The position numbers were made by a program, and so were the translations under genes. This document shows, piece by piece, positions 9,055 through 17,873 of a stretch of DNA of 55,326 nucleotides (position 1 is its first letter; every line of letters starts with the position of its first letter). Below the pieces are notes generated by a model. It made no database searches. It was not told the DNA's origin and saw only the letters and a list, made by a program, of their open reading frames with translations. Source of the stretch: Candidatus Aminicenantota bacterium (GTDB lineage: Bacteria > Acidobacteriota > Aminicenantia > Aminicenantales > Saccharicenantaceae); NCBI GenBank assembly GCA_014360005.1, contig JACIYI010000017.1, positions 1 to 55,326 of the forward strand, written 5' to 3'.

Positions 9055-10218
9055 GTGCGGCCTGAAGTGATTAAAATGAAAATTAAAGATGGTCTTCCGG
9101 TTATTTTTCTTCTGGGTCTGGTCATCTTCCTGGCCATTCTCTCCTGCACCCAGGTCAGCAGCCAGCAGCAACGACTGGAGACCGGTCTTAAAGAAAAAAT
9201 TTCTTATCAGGCTCCGGCCCTATCTAAGGTAGTGATGGGTTATTACCCGGTCTGGAAAAGGGCGGAGTTCAGTCACAGCCAGATAGATTTTACCAGCCTG
9301 ACCCACCTGGCCCTGGCTTTTACCAAACCGGATAGCGACGGCAACCTGGTGGTTGACCCGGATTATATCTATCCGGAACTGGTAGAGGCCGCCCACAGCC
9401 ATTCGGTAAAGGTTATCATGAGCATCGGCGGTTGGGGCAATTGCCAGGGCTTCCCGCCGACGGCCGCTTCGCCCGAAAAACGAAGCCGGTTTATCAATCA
9501 GATTGTGGAATTCTGCCGGCAGCACAACTACGACGGGGTTGACCTTGACTGGGAGTACGTCTCCAACGAGCAGGAAAGCCAGAATTTTTCCGACCTGGTG
9601 CGAGAGCTGTCAGCAGCTCTCCGGGCCATGGACCCGCCCCGTCTTTTGACCATGGCCGCACCGGCCGGGTCTTACTGGGGGCGCTGGATTAATTACGAAC
9701 AGCTCCATCCCTATTTCGATTACATCGCTCTGATGACCTACGATTACCACGGACCCTGGTCTGACCATTCCGGCCACAATTCTCCCCTCTACACCTGTCA
9801 GAACGACCCCTGCGGTTCGTTTGATGACAGCTTCAGCTATGCTGTTATCAGAGGAATCCCACTTGATAAGCTGCTCCTGGGAATTCCCTTTTTCGGGCGG
9901 TCATTTAATACCGGAAAACTGTACGCTCCATCAACCGAGAGCCAGTATTACACGTACACCGATGTTCAGAAACTGCTGGCTTCCGGCTGGAAGTACAACT
10001 GGGATTTCTGCAGCCAGGTGCCGTTCCTCCTCAGTCCCTCCAGGACCACCCTGCTGTCGTTTGACGATATCCGTTCAGTTTTCCGCAAGTGCCGCTACGT
10101 GCTGGACAAGAGCCTGGGTGGAGTTATCATCTGGGAGGTTACGGCCGACTGGCATAACGGCCGACCGGAGCTGCTGCAGACAGTGGCCAGGACTTTCCGC
10201 ACCCCGGTTAAGAAATGA
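9055..10218 (+). CDS. GH18 family glycoside hydrolase lipoprotein (chitinase-like)
   Basis: The 387-residue protein has a lipobox (LAILSC), so it is probably anchored in the outer membrane or periplasm. The catalytic DGVDLDWE motif ends in E167 (from the GTG start), and the family's MTYDYHG and C-terminal GGVIIWEV segments are present. GH18 enzymes cleave beta-1,4 bonds next to GlcNAc: chitinases, or endo-beta-N-acetylglucosaminidases on N-glycans. The neighbours (ROK kinase, ChbG, NagA) fit GlcNAc release. The start may be the GTG at 9055 or the in-frame ATG at 9076; neither has a strong ribosome binding site. Confidence 0.88.
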   Translation: MRPEVIKMKIKDGLPVIFLLGLVIFLAILSCTQVSSQQQRLETGLKEKISYQAPALSKVVMGYYPVWKRAEFSHSQIDFTSLTHLALAFTKPDSDGNLVVDPDYIYPELVEAAHSHSVKVIMSIGGWGNCQGFPPTAASPEKRSRFINQIVEFCRQHNYDGVDLDWEYVSNEQESQNFSDLVRELSAALRAMDPPRLLTMAAPAGSYWGRWINYEQLHPYFDYIALMTYDYHGPWSDHSGHNSPLYTCQNDPCGSFDDSFSYAVIRGIPLDKLLLGIPFFGRSFNTGKLYAPSTESQYYTYTDVQKLLASGWKYNWDFCSQVPFLLSPSRTTLLSFDDIRSVFRKCRYVLDKSLGGVIIWEVTADWHNGRPELLQTVARTFRTPVKK

Positions 10219-10498
10219 CCGGGCCCGGCCTAGGATATTTCCAGGCGCGGCCGTCATGCCCACCTTACTTTTCCCGACTGATTAATACTTAAGTAAGAAC
10301 GACGGATAAAACTTCATTTTGGTTGAAATCTGTTCAGGTTTTCCCGGTTAGAGGCTTTTAACCTTAACCCGGCCTGATGGCCGTTCGCAATTTTTTAAGG
10401 CTATGGGAACGAGAAAAAATGTCCCAAGATAACAGGTGAAAAAAGTTTGAAAATCGTGAATAATAAATTCAAGAGAAAAAACAGAAAGTGAGGGTTTT

Positions 10499-12829
10499 AT
10501 GAGTAGGAAAAAAAGCTCTTCTTTATTGGTGGTTTCCTTTCTGGCTTTAGCCGTCGGGCTTCTAACCGCACTTATTGGGCTGGCCGAATCCCGGGCCCAG
10601 GACAGCCCCAGACACCACGATTTTTTCCCGGTCTCAGTCTGGTATACAGGGGGCCAGGTCCGGGCCCCGATGATTGAACCGGTCACGGCCAAATCCCGGG
10701 CCGAGTGGAAAAAAGACCTGGAGCAGGTAAAAAAGCTGGGCTTTAACACCGTTCGCTGCTGGCTGGAATGGGCCTACAACGAGAAGGAAGAGGGCAAATA
10801 TGATTTTTCCAGTCTGCAATTGCTGACCGACCTGGCGGCCGAAGTCGGTCTAAAAGTCATCTGCCAGGTTTACATCGATTCGGCCCCGGAGTGGGTCGGC
10901 CAGAAATATCCCGATTCGGCTTTCGTCGCTTCCAACGACCTCAAGGTTCATTCCCAGTCAGCACCAGGTTTTTGCTTTGACCACCCCGGTGTCCAGGAAA
11001 AAATTCTGGAATTTTTTAGCGCTGCGGCCCGGGCCGTCAAAAACAAACCGGCCTTTTACGGCTGGGACCTGTGGAGCGAGCCCCATATCATCAACTGGTC
11101 GGAAGTCTACCACCTGGGTGACCTGAGGTACGTCCAGTTCTGTTATTGCCCCTCAAGCCAGGCCCGCTTCCGGGAATGGCTGAGAAAAAAATATGGAAGC
11201 GTTGAAAAGCTCAACCAGGCCTGGCACCGGACTTTCAGGTCTTTTGAGGAGGTGGAACCTCCTCGCTTCGGCACCATCCTGACCTACTCCGACTACGTTG
11301 ACTGGCAGGAGTACATTTCCGACAAGCTGGCCGAAGACCTGGCCCTGAAAGCCTGGGCTATCAAGAAGGTTTTTCCGGAATCGGTGGTCACCAGCCACTC
11401 GGCCATTCCTGGCCTGTTCAGCCGTCCATCCTGGGACGGGACACCTGACGACCGGAAGATGAACGACAGTGTCGATTATTACGGCGTTTCGATTTATCCC
11501 AAGCATGCCGGCGCGGCGAGACCCTGGTCGCCATTCTTCCGGGCCGCCGGGCTTGATTTTGTCCGGTCCATGAGCCTGAAGAACGAGGGGTTTTACGTGG
11601 GCGAGCTCCAGGCCGGCTACGGTGTTTTCGGGATGAAGGTCAGCCTGCCGGTTACGGCCGCCGACCTGCGCGACTGGATGTGGAGCATGGTGGCTTACGG
11701 AGCCAGGGCCATTAATATCTACGCTTATTACCCGATGAGCTCCGGCTACGAAGCCGGCGGCTATGGCTTGATTGAACTCGACGGGAAAATAACTCCAAGA
11801 GCTGAGGAAGCAGGAAGGATAGCTCGAGTGATTACCAGGAATATGGACCTTTTCCTCAAAGCCAGACCACCAAAGGCTGAAATTGCCATCGTCTATAATC
11901 CGCTTGCACACATGGTTGGCGGACAGCAAACTTTCACTTTCGAAGGCCAGCCGGTCGGTTATAACAACCTCAGCGAATCGCTCCAGGGTGTGCACCGGGC
12001 ATTCTTCGAGCGTGGCTTAAAGGTTGATTTTATCCACGTCCGTGACCTGAAGGAGAAAGCTGCCGGTTACCGGCTGCTTATCGCCCCTTACCCGGTGATG
12101 ATTTCGCAGCCTTATGTTCAGGACCTTATAAGATACGTAGAACAGGGTGGAATGCTGCTGGTTGAAGCTCGGGCCGGCTGGATTGACGAGAAGGGCTTTG
12201 CCTTCCCGGTCATTCCTGGTGGGGGACTGGACAGGGTGCTGGGTTGCCGGGAAGCCCGGTTGCTGCCCATCCCGAAAACTGGCCAGATGACCATAAGCCA
12301 GAGTCATCCAGCCCTGCCCTGGCTCAAACCGGGAGATAGGCTCAACACCGTGTTTTTTGAAGAAACCTTTGAAATTACCGATAACAAAGCCCGGGTGCTG
12401 GCCACCAGCCCCGACGGACAGCCGATGCTGGTCCTGGCTCCATACGGGAAAGGCCAGGCCATAATAGCCGGTTCCTTCCTGGGCTCGGCCTATCATCATT
12501 TTCGTAATCCTAACAACGGAAAATTCCTGGCCGGCCTGGCCGAATGGCTGGGCCTCAAGCCTGAGCTGGAAATAGAATCGCAGCCGGAAAAGGCCCTCCT
12601 CGAATGGCGCTTACTCGAGGGCCTCGATTACTGCCTGCTGTTTGTTTTTAACCGGGGAGAAGAAAAAGCCAAGGCAGCTCTTATCACCAGTTGGCCCTGG
12701 TCCAGGATTGAGCTCAAGAACCTGGAGACTGGAGAAAGAATTCATTTCAAGCGCGACCAGAACCGGCAGAGCTTCGACCTGGAACTGGAGCCTCAGGGGG
12801 TTGTGGTTTTACTGGCCAGGAAGATTTGA
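10499..12829 (+). CDS. GH42-like beta-galactosidase, secreted
   Basis: The 776-residue protein has a signal peptide (VVSFLALAVGLLTALIGL, then AESRAQD). The GH42 TIM barrel covers about 50-430, with a candidate acid/base E194 (DLWSEPH) and nucleophile E369 (VGELQAG). A GH42-type flavodoxin-like domain follows (about 450-680), then a small beta domain. GH42 enzymes hydrolyse beta-galactosides and sometimes alpha-L-arabinosides. The signal peptide is less usual, since many GH42 enzymes are cytosolic. GalK is encoded elsewhere in the window (47.5 kb) and could take up released galactose. The gene starts about 280 bp after the GH18 gene. The same 18-nt string found upstream of the lipoprotein at 4167 occurs 44-61 bp before this ATG. 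Confidence 0.85.
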   Translation: MSRKKSSSLLVVSFLALAVGLLTALIGLAESRAQDSPRHHDFFPVSVWYTGGQVRAPMIEPVTAKSRAEWKKDLEQVKKLGFNTVRCWLEWAYNEKEEGKYDFSSLQLLTDLAAEVGLKVICQVYIDSAPEWVGQKYPDSAFVASNDLKVHSQSAPGFCFDHPGVQEKILEFFSAAARAVKNKPAFYGWDLWSEPHIINWSEVYHLGDLRYVQFCYCPSSQARFREWLRKKYGSVEKLNQAWHRTFRSFEEVEPPRFGTILTYSDYVDWQEYISDKLAEDLALKAWAIKKVFPESVVTSHSAIPGLFSRPSWDGTPDDRKMNDSVDYYGVSIYPKHAGAARPWSPFFRAAGLDFVRSMSLKNEGFYVGELQAGYGVFGMKVSLPVTAADLRDWMWSMVAYGARAINIYAYYPMSSGYEAGGYGLIELDGKITPRAEEAGRIARVITRNMDLFLKARPPKAEIAIVYNPLAHMVGGQQTFTFEGQPVGYNNLSESLQGVHRAFFERGLKVDFIHVRDLKEKAAGYRLLIAPYPVMISQPYVQDLIRYVEQGGMLLVEARAGWIDEKGFAFPVIPGGGLDRVLGCREARLLPIPKTGQMTISQSHPALPWLKPGDRLNTVFFEETFEITDNKARVLATSPDGQPMLVLAPYGKGQAIIAGSFLGSAYHHFRNPNNGKFLAGLAEWLGLKPELEIESQPEKALLEWRLLEGLDYCLLFVFNRGEEKAKAALITSWPWSRIELKNLETGERIHFKRDQNRQSFDLELEPQGVVVLLARKI

Positions 12830-13082
12830 GCCTTTTTCTAAGGCCAGAATTGGTTATGGCCGGAAAACAGGAAGGGAGTAAAAGAAAAAAGATTGGAAAC
12901 GGATCATACGGCGAAGAGGTGAGCGGTTGGCCTGAGTTGAAGGCAGGCCGGAAACTTGAGGGCAAGAAGAGATGAAAAGAAAGAAAAAAAGATTAATACG
13001 AGATGTGAACAAAAATAAAATGTAGAATAGCAAAAGCTTGAGCCCAAGCCAGGAAATTGGAGCCGAGCGATAGGAGAGAAGG

Positions 13083-14132
13083 ATGCCGGAGGTTAAGAAG
13101 GCGAAAAAGATTAAGAAGGTTGAAACAGTTAAAATGAAGAAAAATAAAATGTCCCCAAACTTAAAACCGCTGGTCGGGGCCATTGACCTCGGCGGCACCA
13201 AGATCGCCTCGGCTTTATTCAGTCCGACCGGCTGTCCACTTTTCAGGTCTCGGGTTCCGGTGGCGCCGGAGGGCGGCCTGGCCGTGCTGGACGAAGTCAT
13301 TTCTCTTTATTACCAGCTCGAAGCGGAAGCCGGAAAATTAAGGGGGCAACTCAGGGCCGTGGGCCTGTGCATTCCCGGGGTGGTTAACCCGGCTACCGGC
13401 CTGGTCTGGGCCCCAAACATTCCGGGCTGGAAAGACTTTCAGTTACTGAAGACTCTCAAGAGAAATATCGCCTGTCCGGTGTCTGTGGTCAGCGACCGGA
13501 CGGCCTGTGTTCTGGGCGAGACCTGGAAAGGAGCGGCCAGGAATAAAAATAACGTCATCTTTCTGGCCGTGGGCACAGGAATTGGCGCCGGGCTTATGGC
13601 CGAAGGAGTGGTCATTCATGGTGAGGGCGACCTGGCCGGAGCCGTAGGCTGGCTGGCTCTCAACCGGGAATATAAAGCCGGGTATGCCAAGACAGGTTGT
13701 TTCGAATGGGAGGCCTCCGGCGGTGCCCTGGCCAGAAAAGCCCGGGAGTTACTGGCTCGAAACCCTCATCTTCTTCCGCGGCCGGAAAAGCCTCAGCCGG
13801 CGGCGGATGAGGTGGGAATTGTCTGTGAGGCGGCCCGCCGGGGGCGGGTTGAAGCCCTGAAGCTGGTTGGAGAAATCCAGGATTACTTAGCCATGGGCCT
13901 GGCCAACCTGGTTTCCACGTTTAACCCGGAGGTGGTGGTTCTGGGCGGCGGGTTGTTTAAGTCGCCCGACCTGTTTTTTAAACCGCTCAGAGAGAAGTTC
14001 AAGAAATGGGCTCAACCGCTGGCTGCCAGGAGCGTCAAACTGGTTTTATCAGCTCTGGGCCAGGAAGCGGCTCTCTATGGCTGCGCCCGTGCGGCCTGGT
14101 TAGAAATAGAAGCGGCAGATGGCCAGGATTAA
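13083..14132 (+). CDS. ROK family sugar kinase
   Basis: The 349-residue protein has the ATP-binding DLGGTK motif near residue 40, GTGIGAG, the family EAASGGALAR-like segment and a C-terminal VLGGGLF. ROK kinases phosphorylate glucose, ManNAc or GlcNAc; the NagA and ChbG genes nearby favour an N-acetylhexosamine (inference). The zinc motif of many ROK proteins (CxCGxxGCxE) is reduced: only TGCFE survives, so zinc binding may be lost. The start has GGAGAGAAGG upstream. About 24 lysine-rich residues precede the conserved fold and a later start is possible. Confidence 0.85.
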   Translation: MPEVKKAKKIKKVETVKMKKNKMSPNLKPLVGAIDLGGTKIASALFSPTGCPLFRSRVPVAPEGGLAVLDEVISLYYQLEAEAGKLRGQLRAVGLCIPGVVNPATGLVWAPNIPGWKDFQLLKTLKRNIACPVSVVSDRTACVLGETWKGAARNKNNVIFLAVGTGIGAGLMAEGVVIHGEGDLAGAVGWLALNREYKAGYAKTGCFEWEASGGALARKARELLARNPHLLPRPEKPQPAADEVGIVCEAARRGRVEALKLVGEIQDYLAMGLANLVSTFNPEVVVLGGGLFKSPDLFFKPLREKFKKWAQPLAARSVKLVLSALGQEAALYGCARAAWLEIEAADGQD

Positions 14133-14264
14133 AAATATGAAACCGGCCAGTGCTTGCGGACTGGCACCGTAGAATGAATCAGGTAGCCAGGCTTCCCGTG
14201 AATTAATTCATGATTATCGTCATAAAACCGGAGAAGGCGAAATCAAGGATAAAGGAGAAAGAAC

Positions 14265-15101
14265 ATGTCGGCTGAAAAATATCTGGACAGAATCCAGAAA
14301 ATAATCGGTAAAATTCAGAAGACCCAGCTCCAGAAAATCCGCAAGGCCGGGAAGATAATTGCTGAAGCCATTGCTTCCGGCCACCGGGTTTATCTTTTCG
14401 GCAGCGGGCATTCAGTGATTCCGGTCATGGATGTCTTTCCCCGCTACGGCAGCTTTGTCGGCTTCTACCCGCTCTATGACCCGCGGCTGATGTGGCATAA
14501 CGTCATCGGACCCGGCGGGGCCCGGGAATTGCTCTGGATAGAGCGGAAAGAAGGCTATGCCCGAATTTTCCTGCAGAGTTATTCCCTTCTTCCGGGTGAT
14601 GTGGTGGTCATCTTTTCCCACGGTGGCCGGAATGCCGCCCCGGTTGAAGTGGCTCTGGAAGCCAGAAGCCGAGGTCTTAAAGTGATAAGCGTTTCCAGCC
14701 ACCAGAACCTGAAAATTTCCCGGCCTTCCCATTCTTCGGGCCAGTTTCTGGCCGACCTGGCTGACGTGGCCATTGATAATTGCACACCTCCGGAAGATGC
14801 TCTGGTAGATGTCGGGAAACCGGAAAAAATCGCCGCCGGCTCAACCGTGGCCGCGGTCTCGGTGGCCATGGCCCTGGTGGCTGAAGCCGGGACCATCCTG
14901 GCCAGGGAAGGGAAATTGCCTCCGACCTTTGTTTCGCCCAACGTTCCGGGGGTAGCTCCAGACCACAACGACTGCGTCTACCAGGCTTTTACCGAGTTTT
15001 TCTACGGTCGGCCCGCTCCCAAAAACATTCCAGAAGCAGGGGAGTCAGCCTTTTTTGAAGCCAGGGCTGGTAAATCACCGAAGAAAAAGAAGAAAAAATA
15101 G
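14265..15101 (+). CDS. SIS domain sugar-phosphate protein (UPF0309-like)
   Basis: This 278-residue protein has a single SIS fold with phosphosugar-binding signatures (GSGHSVIP, then VVVIFSHGG). It matches the UPF0309/SIS_2 type, of about 245 residues, plus a short Lys-rich tail. SIS proteins isomerise or bind phosphosugars. It lies between a ROK kinase and a sugar MFS transporter, with NagA downstream, so it may act on GlcN-6-P or GlcNAc-6-P. No canonical NagB deaminase is in the window, making this protein a candidate for that step, but two-SIS-domain deaminases are larger and the assignment is only a hypothesis. AAGGAG precedes the ATG. Confidence 0.8.
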   Translation: MSAEKYLDRIQKIIGKIQKTQLQKIRKAGKIIAEAIASGHRVYLFGSGHSVIPVMDVFPRYGSFVGFYPLYDPRLMWHNVIGPGGARELLWIERKEGYARIFLQSYSLLPGDVVVIFSHGGRNAAPVEVALEARSRGLKVISVSSHQNLKISRPSHSSGQFLADLADVAIDNCTPPEDALVDVGKPEKIAAGSTVAAVSVAMALVAEAGTILAREGKLPPTFVSPNVPGVAPDHNDCVYQAFTEFFYGRPAPKNIPEAGESAFFEARAGKSPKKKKKK

Positions 15102-15166
15102 CCGCTGGCTTTAAGGGAAGTCCAGGGGGGTGCCCGTGATGGTTTTAAGGGAGAAAGGAGTTAACG

Positions 15167-16357
15167 ATGGAAATGAGCCCTAATCCTCAGCCGGAAAACG
15201 CCGCCGCCTCCCGGCTGGCCTGGAAACTGACCGCGGCCAGTTCTTCCAGCATCTTTATTTTCGGGATAGTCATGGCCATACTCGGAGCTATCCTGCCCCA
15301 GCTCGTGGACCGTCTCAGCCTGCAGCGGACCCAGGCCGGAAACCTGTTTTTCTTTATGAACCTGGGTATGCTGGCAGCCACCTTGTTTTTCGGGCCGGTG
15401 GTCGACCGCTTCGGTTTCAAGCTGTTGCTGGCCCTGAGTTCGCTGCTGGTCAGCCTGTCTTTCACCGGACTGGCTTTTTCTTCAACTTATGACCTGGTCC
15501 TGGTGTCGGTAATCTTTCTCGGACTGGCCGGCGGAGTGCTGAACGGCGGCAGCAACGCCCTGGTCAACGACCTCAACCCTGACCGCCGGGCGGCAGCTTT
15601 GAATTTCCTGGGCGTCTTTTTCGGTTTTGGGGCGATGCTGGTGCCGCTGATTATCGGCGGCTTTTTAAGACAGCTCGGATTGCAACCGGTGATCCTGATA
15701 GCGGCCGCTCTCAGCCTGGTGCCCTTTATCCTGTTTTCTGTATTCAGCTTTCCCCGGCCCAAGCAGCCCCAGGGTTTTCCCCTCAAAGACGTCAGGAAAA
15801 TCATAAGTTCGGGGCTGCTGTGGCTGGCTGCCTTCATCCTGTTTTTCCAGTCGGGGAACGAATTTTCAGTGGGTGGCTGGTTGAGCAGTTATTTCCAGGA
15901 AAGGTTTAATTTCAGCCTGAGCCAGTCGGCCCTGGTGCTGTCCGGCTACTGGTTTTTCCTGATCGTCGGCCGCTTTCTCTACCCGGGGTTAAACCGGTTC
16001 TGGAAGAGGGAAACGGTGGTGCTGGTAAGCGTGGTGATAGCCCTGGTCGCGGTGGCCGGTCTAATTCTAAGCCCCCTGAGCTCCCTGGCGGTGGTTTTCG
16101 CTCTATTAATCGGGCTGGGCTTTGCGGCCATCTACCCGACCACCCTTTCGGTTATAGGCGAAAAATTTCCAGCCTTTTCCGGCACGGCTTTTTCCCTGGC
16201 CATCAGCACCGGTCTGGTCGGCGGGATGCTTTCACCCTGGCTGATCGGGCGGGTGAGCCAGGGTTATTCGCTGCAAACGGCTCTGCTGGTGCCGGTTTTT
16301 AACCTGACGATGATTCTGGTATTGCAGTTGATTGTCAGAAAAAAGGTGATGGCCTGA
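15167..16357 (+). CDS. MFS transporter, sugar-type (FHS/FucP-like)
   Basis: The 396-residue protein has twelve hydrophobic segments and MFS signatures, including the loop-2 motif GPVVDRFG. It resembles the fucose/glucose/galactose-H+ symporter branch. It sits between the SIS and ChbG genes and probably imports a mono- or oligosaccharide released by the GH18/GH42 enzymes. AAAGGAG lies before the ATG. Confidence 0.82.
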   Translation: MEMSPNPQPENAAASRLAWKLTAASSSSIFIFGIVMAILGAILPQLVDRLSLQRTQAGNLFFFMNLGMLAATLFFGPVVDRFGFKLLLALSSLLVSLSFTGLAFSSTYDLVLVSVIFLGLAGGVLNGGSNALVNDLNPDRRAAALNFLGVFFGFGAMLVPLIIGGFLRQLGLQPVILIAAALSLVPFILFSVFSFPRPKQPQGFPLKDVRKIISSGLLWLAAFILFFQSGNEFSVGGWLSSYFQERFNFSLSQSALVLSGYWFFLIVGRFLYPGLNRFWKRETVVLVSVVIALVAVAGLILSPLSSLAVVFALLIGLGFAAIYPTTLSVIGEKFPAFSGTAFSLAISTGLVGGMLSPWLIGRVSQGYSLQTALLVPVFNLTMILVLQLIVRKKVMA

Positions 16358-16532
16358 AAGACCGGTTAGCATCCGATTGCCGGCAACCTGCTGGAGGAAA
16401 CATTTCAAAAATAAAATGAAAAGAGCCGGGGGGCGGGGTAAAATAAAACTCAGAGAGCAACAAGCTTGAGGTTATGAGCGGAGACGGTGACCAAAGCCTG
16501 GCTTCAATTAAAGTCTTGAAAGGAGGTGGCCG

Positions 16533-17414
16533 ATGAACCGGGTTAAGAAAGGCTGGTTCTTATTTCTGGCTTTCCTGGCCGTTGTTTTTTTGCTGGCCGG
16601 GGCCCGGGAGCCTCAAGGCCGGGACATCGAGCTCGTTGTCCGGGGCGATGACATGGGCATGACCCAGGCGGCCAACGAGGCCTTTGAGCTGGCTTTTCGG
16701 CAGGGGATTCTGACCGCCGGCGGGCTGATTGTGCCCTCGCCCTGGTTTGAGAATGCGGCCCGACGCTGCCGGGAAAATCCGCAGTGGTCGGTAGGAGTCC
16801 ACCTGTGTGTTAACGCCGAGTGGAAGGATTATCGCTGGCGTCCGGTTCTGCCCTATAACCTGGTGCCCAGCCTGGTTGACAGGGACGGCTATTTTTTCCC
16901 GACAGCTGCGGCTTTTTTAAATAACGGGCCAAAGGTGGAAGAGGTGGAGAAGGAATTAAGAGCCCAGGTGGAAAGAGCCCTGGCCAGGGGGATTAAGCCC
17001 GATTATCTCGATACCCACATGGACAGCCTCGAGACCAGGGATGAATTCCGGGCAGTGGTCAGGAAGTTAGCCCGGGAATACGGGCTGCCCGTTTCTGGTG
17101 AGTGCGGCGAGGACCGGGAATTTTTCGATATTTATGCCGTCAAGCCGGAACTTAAAGAAAAAGTCTTGATAGAAAAACTGCAGACGGCCAAACCGGGTCT
17201 TTACCTGCTGGTAGTCCACCCGGGACTGGATACCCCTGAAGAAAGAGCCATCGTTGATTTGAACCCCGACGGCCTGAAAGATGTCTATAAATACCGTTCG
17301 GCTGAGGTCAGGGCCATCACCAGCCGGAAAGTTAAGAAAATAATAGCCAGCAGGAAAATCAAGCTGCTCAGCTACCGTGACCTCAAGGAGCAGGGCCGGG
17401 TCAAATTCAATTAG
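16533..17414 (+). CDS. ChbG/HpnK (YdjC) family carbohydrate deacetylase, secreted
   Basis: The 293-residue protein has a signal peptide followed by the YdjC fold (PF04794). Metal-binding residues are in RGDDMGM (Asp-Asp), VGVHLCV and DTHMDS (His), with a C-terminal LVVHPG. ChbG deacetylates chito-oligosaccharides, and this family also contains HpnK. The export signal is notable because E. coli ChbG is cytosolic; here it could remove acetyl groups in the periplasm before uptake (inference). GAAAGGAGGTGG is an almost perfect ribosome binding site. The gene is followed by a 459-bp gap before nagA. Confidence 0.85.
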   Translation: MNRVKKGWFLFLAFLAVVFLLAGAREPQGRDIELVVRGDDMGMTQAANEAFELAFRQGILTAGGLIVPSPWFENAARRCRENPQWSVGVHLCVNAEWKDYRWRPVLPYNLVPSLVDRDGYFFPTAAAFLNNGPKVEEVEKELRAQVERALARGIKPDYLDTHMDSLETRDEFRAVVRKLAREYGLPVSGECGEDREFFDIYAVKPELKEKVLIEKLQTAKPGLYLLVVHPGLDTPEERAIVDLNPDGLKDVYKYRSAEVRAITSRKVKKIIASRKIKLLSYRDLKEQGRVKFN

Positions 17415-17873
17415 GTATCAGGTTAATGGACTTACCAAGAGTTGGCTGGCGGGTTAGCCGGATTGCTCTAAGTGATAAATGGCAGTTTGAGGCAGCAGGG
17501 GAATCCCACGGCTGGAAACGGTTTCGCTCGGGGGTTTGAAGATGAATGCCACCCGCCCCTTATCTGGTGAATTTTAAGAGTCCCTTCTTTGAACAAAAAA
17601 AATTAAGATTAACGTTCTGAGAATCAGGATGAGGAGGCGAGCGACCGGATTTTATTAAGTTAGACCTCACACCTGCCAGGAATTTCAATTGGACCCGATT
17701 AAGATTTTTTTTTAGGGCGGGCGGAGGCAGTTTTTCTGGATGACGGTGATAACTGAGAAAAGATGTTGGCTACGAGCTCAGAGCCGGAACAACCGCAGTC
17801 TTACTTGCGCCTGGTTAAAAGTGGTAGAATTTGTCATTAGACAAAACAATAATGAAGCAGGAGAGGTAACTCG
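17415..17873. other. Long intergenic region upstream of nagA
   Basis: These 459 bp contain no protein-like frame. Its 3' end carries a promoter-like extended -10 and an operator-like inverted repeat (next entry), and AGGAGAGG precedes nagA. I see nothing in the first 400 bp. Confidence 0.4.
17822..17845 (+). promoter_or_regulatory. Extended -10 promoter and overlapping inverted repeat before nagA
   Basis: TGGTAGAAT (17822-17830) is an extended -10 (TG-n-TAGAAT) without a good -35. It overlaps TTTGTC-ATTA-GACAAA (17830-17845), a 6+6 inverted repeat covering the expected transcription start. The repeat is well placed for a repressor of the GlcNAc genes (inference). Confidence 0.45.
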
